From: Candidatus Thorarchaeota archaeon
GTDB lineage: Archaea > Asgardarchaeota > Thorarchaeia > Thorarchaeales > Thorarchaeaceae
Assembly: GCA_030642465.1 (NCBI GenBank)
Contig: DAOWNS010000010.1
Location: 1-17,558, forward strand
DNA: 17,558 bases
Direction of reading: 5' to 3'
Shown: positions 8,096 through 15,040 of the stretch, in pieces
Layout: every line of letters starts with the position of its first letter
Numbering within the stretch: the stretch's first letter is position 1
Translations under genes and position numbers: made by a program
The notes under the pieces: model-generated
The model's database searches: none
Told to the model about the DNA's origin: nothing
The model's input: the letters and a program-made list of their open reading frames with translations, nothing else

Positions 8096-10020
8096 TCACT
8101 GAAGAAAGCCTCCACCTGTTGAGCCACCATATCTGGGCTGTCAGGCATCACTTGTGTGACTTCATCCAACCATTTAGGCATGAAACGCCGGAGATACCCT
8201 GTTGCAAATCGTTGATCCAAGAGAATAATCACTCCGCGATCTTCCAGTCGCCGAACTGGTCGACCAGCCGCCTGAACCGCTCGAGTCATTGATGGCAAAA
8301 CATAGGCATAGTCCCTTCCTCTGCGATTAAAGCGCTTGTCAAAGTATTGAATCAGTGCATCTGTTCGAGGAGTTGGCCTGGCATAAGGCACCCCTACAAC
8401 AATAACACTCTCCATTGTGGAACTCGGAAAGTCGCCTCCCTCAGAGTTACGCCCTCCTTGCACTCCCAATAGGACGGCACCTCCCATCTCGCCTCTTGCT
8501 TTGAACTCCTCTATCAGGGTGTCGTTGTCACTGGTCTTCATCCCCTGCTTCTCTGAGTAGAGCTTCTTCCGCAGCCTCTTCTCCAAGCCTGCCCTGAGCA
8601 GGGAGCCGCCTACGGCATAACTCGTGGTGAAAATTCCAGTGTTACCTGGCGTAGCATGAGCAACTGCTACACAGTGGTCAACCATGCGACTGAATAGCGC
8701 ATCAGATCGTGTCTTATAGGAAGTACCCACCCCCTCAATAATCATCGCCAACCTGTTTCGTTTAGCGAATGGGTTATGGAATGTCAACTTTGCAGTTTCA
8801 GGACCAAACCCTATCATCTCAGAAAAGGCATCGAGAGGGGAGAGAGTCCCAGAGATTGCAACCGAACTTCGCACCATTCCAAGTATTGGATTCGTGATTA
8901 CAGTTGGATCAAGTGCCACAAGATCAAGCGAAACCCTTCTACTCTCTCTATTAGTCCGCGCCGACGCAATCATGAAGGTGTAGTCTTCTCGTTCAGAATA
9001 ATCAACCCACTTCCGCATGAAGTCAGCAACTCTGTAAATTGTAGACCTAGGGAATTTTCCCGCCTTCAGAAGACCTCGTCGTATACTTGCTCCTTTGTCT
9101 TTCATGTGTGAAATTACTTCGTCTTCCGGTTCCATTCCCGCTTCCATAATCGCAATTTCAAAGATGACCTCCGGATCTACTATCCTTTCATCGTCTTCTT
9201 TCATCTCTGTTGAATTCTCTAGGATAACTTTTGCAAGCTCTCTACAGAAGTCCTTGGAAATTGTATCGTGGTAAGTTGTCGCCTCACGAATGGCCTGTCT
9301 TATCGTTCCCACGGATAGCGAATCGCTAGCAGAACTTAGGGCTGTAGAAGGTATATTGTGCGCTTCATCTTGAATTAAAACAACCTTTCCAAGAGGTGTT
9401 TCAAGTTCAGGCATAAACGCTTCCATAACAAACGGATCAAACACGTAGAGGTAGGAGAGGGCAACAACATCAACGACTTTGGCGAGCTTCTTGGCTAGTT
9501 CGTATGGGCAGAAAGTACGCTTCTTGGCGATTCTGACTATGTCCGGCGCCGTGAGAACTCCTGAAGGCACAATGTCAAGAACGTTCGCAGAATCCACTGC
9601 CTTCTTAATTCTCTCGTAGTACGCGCATTTTCCTGTCGCCTTCAACTGTCCACACACCTCACTGATGGGTGCGAGAAAGCCAGCATTCTCAAGAACGAAA
9701 GGGTTGAGACACATATGGCGCCTTCCTCTGAAAGAAACTCCAGTTACACCTTGCTTCTTCGATATCGCGTCAAGCTCTTCCATGACCCGATCTAGCTGTC
9801 TGTGCGTCCGTGCGCAATAGAGCACCTTCCCATTGTTTTCCAAAACCCATGGTAAAACTCCACATAATGTCACACAAGTCTTTCCAAATCCATTTGGCGC
9901 TTCGCAAACGATATCGTGTCCGCTTCTGACCTTGTCACTAATCTGAGTCATCATTTCTTTCTGGCCTTTACGAGGCTCATCATATGGAAAGAAGTCCATT
10001 GGAGCGGATTGTTCAGTCAT
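8092..10020 (-). CDS. XPD/Rad3-family iron-sulfur DNA helicase
   Basis: Superfamily 2, 5'-3' helicase of the XPD/Rad3/DinG group; 642 residues from the ATG at 10020. Numbered from an alternative GTG at 10086, which adds 22 residues: the Q-motif-like FFPYDEPRKGQ at 32-42; Walker A EAPNGFGKT at 62-70; four cysteines, C126, C145, C154 and C193, spaced as in the 4Fe-4S domain; DEAH at 240-243; and motif VI QAAGRPVRR near the end. It probably unwinds DNA in excision or recombinational repair. I prefer the ATG because family members begin a few residues before FFPY and because the TATA-like element at 10100-10109 would start RNA near 10080, inside the GTG version. It is divergent from the PAC4-like gene. 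Archaeal XPD and other Fe-S helicases of this group cannot be separated by eye. Confidence 0.93.
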   Translation of the reverse strand: MTEQSAPMDFFPYDEPRKGQKEMMTQISDKVRSGHDIVCEAPNGFGKTCVTLCGVLPWVLENNGKVLYCARTHRQLDRVMEELDAISKKQGVTGVSFRGRRHMCLNPFVLENAGFLAPISEVCGQLKATGKCAYYERIKKAVDSANVLDIVPSGVLTAPDIVRIAKKRTFCPYELAKKLAKVVDVVALSYLYVFDPFVMEAFMPELETPLGKVVLIQDEAHNIPSTALSSASDSLSVGTIRQAIREATTYHDTISKDFCRELAKVILENSTEMKEDDERIVDPEVIFEIAIMEAGMEPEDEVISHMKDKGASIRRGLLKAGKFPRSTIYRVADFMRKWVDYSEREDYTFMIASARTNRESRRVSLDLVALDPTVITNPILGMVRSSVAISGTLSPLDAFSEMIGFGPETAKLTFHNPFAKRNRLAMIIEGVGTSYKTRSDALFSRMVDHCVAVAHATPGNTGIFTTSYAVGGSLLRAGLEKRLRKKLYSEKQGMKTSDNDTLIEEFKARGEMGGAVLLGVQGGRNSEGGDFPSSTMESVIVVGVPYARPTPRTDALIQYFDKRFNRRGRDYAYVLPSMTRAVQAAGRPVRRLEDRGVIILLDQRFATGYLRRFMPKWLDEVTQVMPDSPDMVAQQVEAFFSD

Positions 10021-10099
10021 GAAGATTCCAACGAAATCAGCAGTGTTTCTATTGATAACGATGTTGCTTGGCTTGCATGATTTCACCGTCCATCGTATC

Positions 10100-10109
10100 T
10101 GTTTATTAC
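10100..10109. promoter_or_regulatory. TATA-like element between the XPD-like and PAC4-like genes
   Basis: TGTTTATTAC on the plus strand (GTAATAAACA on the minus) is the only clear A/T-rich promoter-like block in the 10087-10141 gap. It lies about 36 nt before the PAC4-like ATG and about 85 nt before the preferred helicase ATG, and could serve both directions. Confidence 0.35.
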
Positions 10110-10141
10110 GTCATTGAGCATTACAGCATCCGGCGATAGAA

Positions 10142-10486
10142 ATGAGTCTAGATGACATCAGAGAATTCGAATCCGAGTTCTCACAGGGTAAGCTTAGGGT
10201 TAGGGTAATTGACCTTGAGAATGGCTTACTGCTTCTCTTGTCTGACTCAGAAAAGTTTCGAATATCTCTCTCAGCTGTGGCAATTCCACCGGCTCATGGA
10301 CGTAGAGAACCCGTTTCCACTGGCTTTCTCTCCACGGGTCTAGATGCAACGCTTGTACGCACTATAGCTGAGAGGGTTGCAGCGTGGACCAATCAGACCT
10401 GCATGCTGGTTATAGCGGTGAATGGTCTAAACAGGGAGCTGATGATGGAAATTATTACAATCCTGAAGAGCTACCTTGTGACATGA
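10142..10486 (+). CDS. PAC4-like (Pba4/PSMG4-like) proteasome assembly chaperone candidate
   Basis: 114 residues, no signal peptide or membrane segment. The pattern resembles eukaryotic PAC4. A strand pair (LRVRVIDLENGLLLLLSD) leads into ISLSAVAIPP, then PVSTGFLSTGLDATLVRTIA at about 59-78, then ERVAAWTNQTCMLVIAVNG and a C-terminal helix (ELMMEIITILKSYL). From memory, human PAC4 has LAVAM, PVSTSLLGDTSDTTSTGLAQ, then RLARKTNKQVFVSYNL and a closing helix, in the same order and spacing. PAC3-PAC4 guide alpha-ring assembly of the 20S proteasome. An equivalent role here is inferred; the known archaeal chaperones PbaA/PbaB belong to a different subgroup. No proteasome gene is in view. The 3' end overlaps the zinc protein gene tail to tail by 32 nt. 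The ORF itself is well supported by its promoter and by the domain-like fold pattern. Confidence 0.6.
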   Translation: MSLDDIREFESEFSQGKLRVRVIDLENGLLLLLSDSEKFRISLSAVAIPPAHGRREPVSTGFLSTGLDATLVRTIAERVAAWTNQTCMLVIAVNGLNRELMMEIITILKSYLVT

Positions 10487-10685
10487 GATGTTCAGCTATT
10501 TCGCGCACCCACATACCCGTTTCGTCTAGTTCTTGAACGCGATTCAGGTACTCTTCCCAGTCTATCTCAAGCGCGCGTTCCCAATCACCAAAAATGGCTC
10601 GCAGATTATCAAGTGCATGTCTGTGGTACAAACAGAGCTCTGAGTCCTCTGCAACTTCACGGCCGCATACCGGACATACATTCAC
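10455..10685 (-). CDS. Small zinc-binding protein coupled to topA
   Basis: 76 residues starting MNVCPVCGREV. Cys4, Cys7, Cys18 and His21 form a C-x2-C-x10-C-x2-H zinc site. A helical part follows (residues 22-70) with conserved-looking features: an aromatic-rich FGDWERALEIDWEEYL and TGMWVREIAEHL. I recognise the general look of a short archaeal zinc-ribbon family but no function. The GTG start overlaps the topA TGA (bases 10682-10685, GTGA), which implies translational coupling and co-regulation with topoisomerase I. A DNA- or topoisomerase-related accessory role is inferred from this alone. The 3' end overlaps the PAC4-like gene by 32 nt. Confidence 0.75.
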   Translation of the reverse strand: MNVCPVCGREVAEDSELCLYHRHALDNLRAIFGDWERALEIDWEEYLNRVQELDETGMWVREIAEHLMSQGSSSGL

Positions 10686-12799
10686 TTGCTCTTTCCTCCT
10701 ATTTTACGCTTCGAATAGCTCCCTCTACGCTTCTCAAGCTCCTCAAGGTCTTCCCGACGGCCAGGACATTCAGCCCAGTTGATGCAGGTTTCCCATGCCC
10801 TTCTTCTAGAGGTGATCTTAATCATTTGATGTCCACAATGCGGACACATTTTGTCCAGTGGAGATATCACACCGCTTTGAGGCAGTGGATATGTCTGTCT
10901 ACATTTCCCTTCCCTATAGTTTGAACAGCCTAGAAACCGCTTTCCCGTCTTTGATGAAGATATTATGCTCAGCGTTCCTACTTTGCAGGTTGGGCATGAT
11001 CCAATCTCTTGTTTTTCCTTCCAGTATCTTTGAAGACCGCTAACCAAGGTGTTTCCTATTGCTGTTTCCATCGCCTTGAATCGTTCAAGGATTTTGAGAA
11101 GTTCTCTCTTAGCGTCCACCAACACTTGCTCTCTATCGGTATCTCCATCTTGAATACCCTCCATCTGTTTCTCAAGATGTCGAGTTAGCTCAACAGATAG
11201 CATCTCAGGTACATACTGCTCCAAGGTTTCGAAGAGTGCATAGCCCAAGGTCGATAGTTCGAACCTGTCATTCAAGACATACCCTCTTGACCTGATAGAA
11301 TCAGCAATTCTTGAACGAGTTGCCTTTGTACCCAAATTCTCTCTCTCAAGAGCTTTGAGCAGGCTCGAGGGATTGTAACGTGGAACGGGGGAGGTCTGCT
11401 TGTCATCTACATGTACTGAAATAAGTTGTATCGAATCTCCTTTCTCTATCGGTGGAAATTCCTTTTCATTCGTAGTTGCATATGGCTGGTAATACTCCAT
11501 CCAACCCTGCTTCAGCACTCTGAGCCCGCGAACATGGAATAGATGCTTGTTACACCTGACATCAGCTCTGCGGCTCTCCTTGACAGATGGCTCTCCAAAG
11601 AGCGCAAGGAATCGCCGAACGACTAAATCGTAGACTTTCTTCTCGCTGGGAGTGAGTCGACGAGAGGGCTTAACTCCTGTAGGATGTATTGCTGGATGTG
11701 CTGGGTCATCTTTCTTACCTTGAATAGGCGTGAGCATTCCGGCATCAAGCACACGTTTAGCTAGTGAGCCGTATTGCTTGAATCCGCTGAGTCCATGGAG
11801 TATCTCTTTCACATCAACGCTCGCTGGAATTCTCTGACTACTGGTGCGTGGGTATGAGATCAGAGCATCCAAGTAGAGTTTCTGTGCAAGAACGAGCGTT
11901 CTACTAGGCTTGAATCCGAAGTATCTGTATGACTCTGCTTGCAGCCCGCTCAGATTGAACGGAATTGGCGGTCGATGTGTGCTCTTCCTCTTCTCAATTG
12001 AATCAACATGTGCTTGCTTCTCCTGAAGTTCACCACCAATTGCATCGGCCTCTTTCTTGATGTCGATTCGTTTCCTAGAGTATTCCAGTTCAATTTCGAC
12101 TCCGTCGTGGTCGCCCATGGCTTTTATGGTCCAAAATGGGACCGGCACGAAGAGGTTGATATCCTGCTCTCTTTTCGTCACAAATGCGAGTGCGGGACCC
12201 TGAACTCTACCAGTTGATACGATCTTGAACCAGCCTGTAGTGTTCTTGATAGCAAGAGTTAGGGCGCGAGTGAGGTTTATTCCATAGAGCCAATCGACCT
12301 CATGCCGCACCTTACCCGCCTCGATCAGGGGGAACTCCAACGTTAGTGACATGTTCTCATAGGCATTCTCTAAATCCTTGGCTGTGAGTGATGAAAATAT
12401 CATTCTCTTTGCATTTGCAGGGTCCGTTCCACACGCATACTTGACTGTTAGATAACCAATCAGGCTCCCTTCAATGTCGTAATCAGTAGCAACTACAAAT
12501 TCATCTGCTTCTTTTGCAAGCCTCTTGATCAGCTTGATGATTGGCTTGATTCCAGTCGCTTTCTTGACGACTTCATATTTCGGAACCCATTCTGTTTCGA
12601 GTCTAGGGTATGTCCACCCTTTCTCTGTCTGGCGGAGATCATACAAGTGCCCTAGTGCGTAGGCTACAACGAGGATGTCATTGCCTCTCTTGAATTCGTA
12701 GTATGAAACTTGCCCCTTCTTGACTTCACTCAAAGACCCCTGTTGATTTAACGCTTCAGCAATTCGTTTCGCGGCAGTGGGTTTTTCAGAGATAATCAA
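10682..12799 (-). CDS. topA: DNA topoisomerase I (type IA, archaeal)
   Basis: 705 residues. It relaxes negative supercoils through a 5'-phosphotyrosine intermediate. The N-terminal Toprim domain begins IISEKPTAAKRIAEAL, with E5 in the EKP motif, and carries DYDIEGS at 106-112 for metal binding. The catalytic tyrosine is Y316 in ISYPRTSSQ. Two C4 zinc ribbons follow, starting at C602 (CPTC...CSN...C) and C652 (CPHC...C...C), as in archaeal Topo I but not reverse gyrase; no helicase domain is present. The start is uncertain. No ATG or GTG lies between the in-frame stop at 12851-12853 and the Toprim core. TTG at 12799 is the most plausible; CTG at 12811 has a better-spaced GAGAGG. A TTTATCC element at about 12840-12846 could be the promoter. 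The gene is first in an operon with the small zinc protein. Confidence 0.95.
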   Translation of the reverse strand: MIISEKPTAAKRIAEALNQQGSLSEVKKGQVSYYEFKRGNDILVVAYALGHLYDLRQTEKGWTYPRLETEWVPKYEVVKKATGIKPIIKLIKRLAKEADEFVVATDYDIEGSLIGYLTVKYACGTDPANAKRMIFSSLTAKDLENAYENMSLTLEFPLIEAGKVRHEVDWLYGINLTRALTLAIKNTTGWFKIVSTGRVQGPALAFVTKREQDINLFVPVPFWTIKAMGDHDGVEIELEYSRKRIDIKKEADAIGGELQEKQAHVDSIEKRKSTHRPPIPFNLSGLQAESYRYFGFKPSRTLVLAQKLYLDALISYPRTSSQRIPASVDVKEILHGLSGFKQYGSLAKRVLDAGMLTPIQGKKDDPAHPAIHPTGVKPSRRLTPSEKKVYDLVVRRFLALFGEPSVKESRRADVRCNKHLFHVRGLRVLKQGWMEYYQPYATTNEKEFPPIEKGDSIQLISVHVDDKQTSPVPRYNPSSLLKALERENLGTKATRSRIADSIRSRGYVLNDRFELSTLGYALFETLEQYVPEMLSVELTRHLEKQMEGIQDGDTDREQVLVDAKRELLKILERFKAMETAIGNTLVSGLQRYWKEKQEIGSCPTCKVGTLSIISSSKTGKRFLGCSNYREGKCRQTYPLPQSGVISPLDKMCPHCGHQMIKITSRRRAWETCINWAECPGRREDLEELEKRRGSYSKRKIGGKSK

Positions 12800-12892
12800 A
12801 ACTCTCGACAGTTTGACTCGCCTCTCTCGAATCTGGTGGGATAAACCAGTTCAGTCTAGTGATCCTTGGGCTAGTACAAATGTGCATTTCAC

Positions 12893-12905
12893 GATAGTCT
12901 TAAAA
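12893..12905 (+). promoter_or_regulatory. TATA-like element for the OSTC-like gene
   Basis: GATAGTCTTAAAA, centred near 12901, lies about 40 nt upstream of the ATG at 12942. A GAGGTC ribosome-binding sequence sits at 12930-12935, 6 nt before the ATG. Both favour 12942 over the in-frame ATG at 12777 inside the topA start. Confidence 0.4.
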
Positions 12906-12941
12906 GCAGACCGCCAAACGGCACCTTTCGAGGTCGAACAG

Positions 12942-13406
12942 ATGAAACCATGGTGGCCGCGATTCATAGTCAAACCACGTGTGCGACTTGCTAGGCCGAA
13001 TTTCGGAATGCCCTCACGGCCTCCAGAAATTCTTGTATTTGGTGTATTTTTCTTTGTTATACTGTTCGTTCTCGGTGGAAACATCTATACTCTGGTGAAA
13101 AACCCCCCAGCCATAGCAACTGGGCCAAACAATGAACCCATCATAGTCTACCCGGCCCTCGATGTCCAGCTGGGGCTGGAAGGCATGGTAGCTTCGGTTG
13201 TAATAATGATTGGAGTCATTGGTCTGGGACTAATCTATTACAGTTCTAGATACGTTTTCCAACCAAGTTACGCAATGCGTCTCATGGCTCTCGGAGTGAT
13301 TCTGGCTGGAGCAGCTTTCCTCATTGTTACCTATCTTATGATGCTGAAAACTCCAAGTAGACAGGGCATCATTCCAATGCTTGATGTAGTCCAGACTTTA
13401 GCCTAG
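12942..13406 (+). CDS. OSTC / Ost3-Ost6 membrane-domain-like oligosaccharyltransferase subunit candidate
   Basis: 154 residues from the ATG preceded by GAGGTC. There are three membrane segments at about 29-51, 81-100 and 110-134. Features recall human OSTC (DC2) and the membrane part of Ost3/Ost6. A basic, proline-rich N-terminus ends in FGMPS just before the first segment. GGNIYTLVKNPP (45-56) leaves it, like GGIIYDVIVEPP in OSTC from memory. Q-x3-EG-x2-AS (76-85) then opens the second segment, followed by GVIGLGLIYYSS, and a third segment ends in LKTPS. These proteins bind STT3 and recruit the enzyme to the translocon (OSTC) or add oxidoreductase function (Ost3/6); no thioredoxin domain is present here. 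A role with the aglB product 3.5 kb away is inferred. The longer frame from 12777 would put a charged, unrelated segment in front and overlap topA. The 3' end overlaps mptE by 9 nt. Confidence 0.75.
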   Translation: MKPWWPRFIVKPRVRLARPNFGMPSRPPEILVFGVFFFVILFVLGGNIYTLVKNPPAIATGPNNEPIIVYPALDVQLGLEGMVASVVIMIGVIGLGLIYYSSRYVFQPSYAMRLMALGVILAGAAFLIVTYLMMLKTPSRQGIIPMLDVVQTLA

Positions 13407-14111
13407 CACGTGGTACTCTATCTTGCTGCTCGACATCAGATGAGTCAAGAGGTCCTCTGCAATCTGAAGCTTAATCCTCTTCCGTTTATTGGCACGGAAA
13501 TCCCCGTCACGATTGGGTTTTGACCATTTGCCTACGGTTGTCCCAAAATCCATCCCTGCGAGTACTATGCGTCTTGGCCCATTCTGGGCAATGATATAGC
13601 ACGCTCTATCTCCGTCAGTGAAGCCACCCCAGAGAAATACACTGTTTGTGGGTTCAGTCTGGGTGCTTCCCAATATCTTCCCTAACACTGGAACGTATTC
13701 TCTCACTGTTTCCATGTTATCACCATGAGCATGAACAATGGCCAGGGTTCCACGCTCTACTGCATCCCTAATGTGCTCCATTCGTCCATCAAGGTCAGTA
13801 ACAATAATATCACAGTTTAGTCCCCGATTCACAAACGCTGATATCGCTCCATCCGCAGCAACGTACACGGCATCATCAAATTCCTTTAATCCAATCACAG
13901 TTTCAAGATGCCGCTCTAGAGACGGGCCCGCTCCGCATACTATCACTGTGCGTTCAGTAACAAGTTTCTTCAGATTACGAAGTAGTGGTTCAGGGTCTAT
14001 ATTTTCAAGTAAGTCTGTGAGTAGGGCTGTAGCCCTGCGGTCTGCTTGAACATCGAGCCCAAGTCTATCAACGATATCCAGATAGAATGGTTTCCACTCT
14101 TCCCATCGCAT
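13398..14111 (-). CDS. mptE: 6-hydroxymethyl-7,8-dihydropterin pyrophosphokinase, MptE type
   Basis: 237 residues of the MptE (DUF115-related) family, the archaeal replacement for bacterial FolK. It transfers pyrophosphate from ATP to 6-hydroxymethyl-dihydropterin, preparing it for coupling to an aminobenzoate-type acceptor. Typical landmarks are MRWEEWKPFYLDI at the start, GAGPSL at 60-65, ADGA at 86-89, TDLDG at 105-109, HAHGDN at 127-132 and LAGMDFG followed by KxxKxxKL-type lysines near the C-terminus. It follows folP by 6 nt in the same operon, so the two successive steps of pterin assembly are made together. The 3' end overlaps that of the OSTC-like gene. Confidence 0.93.
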   Translation of the reverse strand: MRWEEWKPFYLDIVDRLGLDVQADRRATALLTDLLENIDPEPLLRNLKKLVTERTVIVCGAGPSLERHLETVIGLKEFDDAVYVAADGAISAFVNRGLNCDIIVTDLDGRMEHIRDAVERGTLAIVHAHGDNMETVREYVPVLGKILGSTQTEPTNSVFLWGGFTDGDRACYIIAQNGPRRIVLAGMDFGTTVGKWSKPNRDGDFRANKRKRIKLQIAEDLLTHLMSSSKIEYHVLG

Positions 14112-14117
14112 GTAGAA

Positions 14118-14981
14118 CTACTCCGCGCTCCCCCAACTCTCACTTTCTGCAGACACTCTCCTCAGTGCCTTTCCTACCTTCGCAGCAATCTTGCCCTCGT
14201 TCACATCGTGTGTGCGGATTAGATTAGCGCCATTCGCCACAGCTATAGATGTGGCTGCAATTGTACCCGTGAGTCGCATGCTTGGATTTGGCTGACTGAG
14301 TAGATCTCCAATGAAAGCCTTCCTTGAAACACCAACAAGCACAGGGTACCCCAGATTGCAGAATCTATCCAGCTCTCTGATGAGTTCCAGATCCACCTCT
14401 GTTGGCTTGCCAAATCCAATACCCGGGTCAACAATGATTCTTTCCTGCGGTATGCCAACAGATAGAGCGGTTTTGACACTTCTTTCAACTGAATCAAAGG
14501 ACGCTTTCAGGGTCTGACAGGAGCCTCCACATTCAGCCATCAGCACAATAGGCACGCCACGATTGGCAACAAGTTTTACCATTCTCTTGTCTCTGGTAAG
14601 CCCTGAAACATCATTTACTAATGAAACACCAATGTCGATAGCGGCCTCTGCAACTTCTGATCGGGCTGTGTCTATCGAAATCGGAACTCTTGTGTTCCGA
14701 ACAATGTACTCCAGATTGCTAGTCACTCTCTCAAGCTCAACTTCAGCAGTCACCTCGGGAGTACCATAGATTCCTCTTGGTGCGGTTGATGCGCCCCCGA
14801 CATCAATGATGTCAGCACCTTCTTGTTCCATGCTGTTGATGGCCTTGACCAATTGTTCACGGTTATCCACGATTGAGTCGTGGAAAAACGACTCTGGGGA
14901 GAGGTTGATGATACTCATGATTCGCGGGGGAAAATCAGCTCCAACCTTGAGCCCATCTATGTCCACGGTGTGATGTTTCAC
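14118..14981 (-). CDS. folP: Dihydropteroate synthase family protein
   Basis: 287-residue TIM-barrel pterin-binding enzyme. It condenses activated hydroxymethyl-dihydropterin with p-aminobenzoate (folate) or with a ribofuranosyl-aminobenzene phosphate (methanopterin); sequence alone does not decide which. Motifs in order are IINLSPESFF (24-33), DVGGAST (60-66), SIDT (102-105), NDVSG (123-127), DPGIGFGK (185-192), GVSRKAF (217-223) and RTHDV (256-260). The usual LMHMxG-like strand is replaced by LMAECGGSC (147-155), so the acceptor side may differ from bacterial FolP. The start is a GTG with GAGGT about 10 nt upstream. It is first gene of folP-mptE and divergent from gcvT, whose reaction needs a reduced pterin. 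Confidence 0.9.
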   Translation of the reverse strand: MKHHTVDIDGLKVGADFPPRIMSIINLSPESFFHDSIVDNREQLVKAINSMEQEGADIIDVGGASTAPRGIYGTPEVTAEVELERVTSNLEYIVRNTRVPISIDTARSEVAEAAIDIGVSLVNDVSGLTRDKRMVKLVANRGVPIVLMAECGGSCQTLKASFDSVERSVKTALSVGIPQERIIVDPGIGFGKPTEVDLELIRELDRFCNLGYPVLVGVSRKAFIGDLLSQPNPSMRLTGTIAATSIAVANGANLIRTHDVNEGKIAAKVGKALRRVSAESESWGSAE

Positions 14982-15014
14982 GACAAAGTAACCTCTGGTG
15001 CTGAGCGATACAGA

Positions 15015-15027
15015 AGAAGATAAAACC
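15015..15027. promoter_or_regulatory. A/T-rich promoter element between folP and gcvT
   Basis: AGAAGATAAAACC on the plus strand, with a TTTTATC core on the minus strand. It is about 20-25 nt before the gcvT GTG and about 40 nt before the folP GTG, and is the only TATA-like block in this 59-nt gap. Confidence 0.4.
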
Positions 15028-15040
15028 TAGCTCATTTCGA

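Noticed and set aside
10033..10093. Short upstream reading frames before the XPD-like helicase
   Set aside because: Nine to fourteen codons with no ribosome-binding site and an unmapped transcript start; chance cannot be excluded.
12777..12941. Upstream extension of the OSTC-like ORF from the ATG at 12777
   Set aside because: It overlaps the topA start, resembles no part of the family and lacks a ribosome-binding site; the ATG at 12942 has GAGGTC at good spacing.
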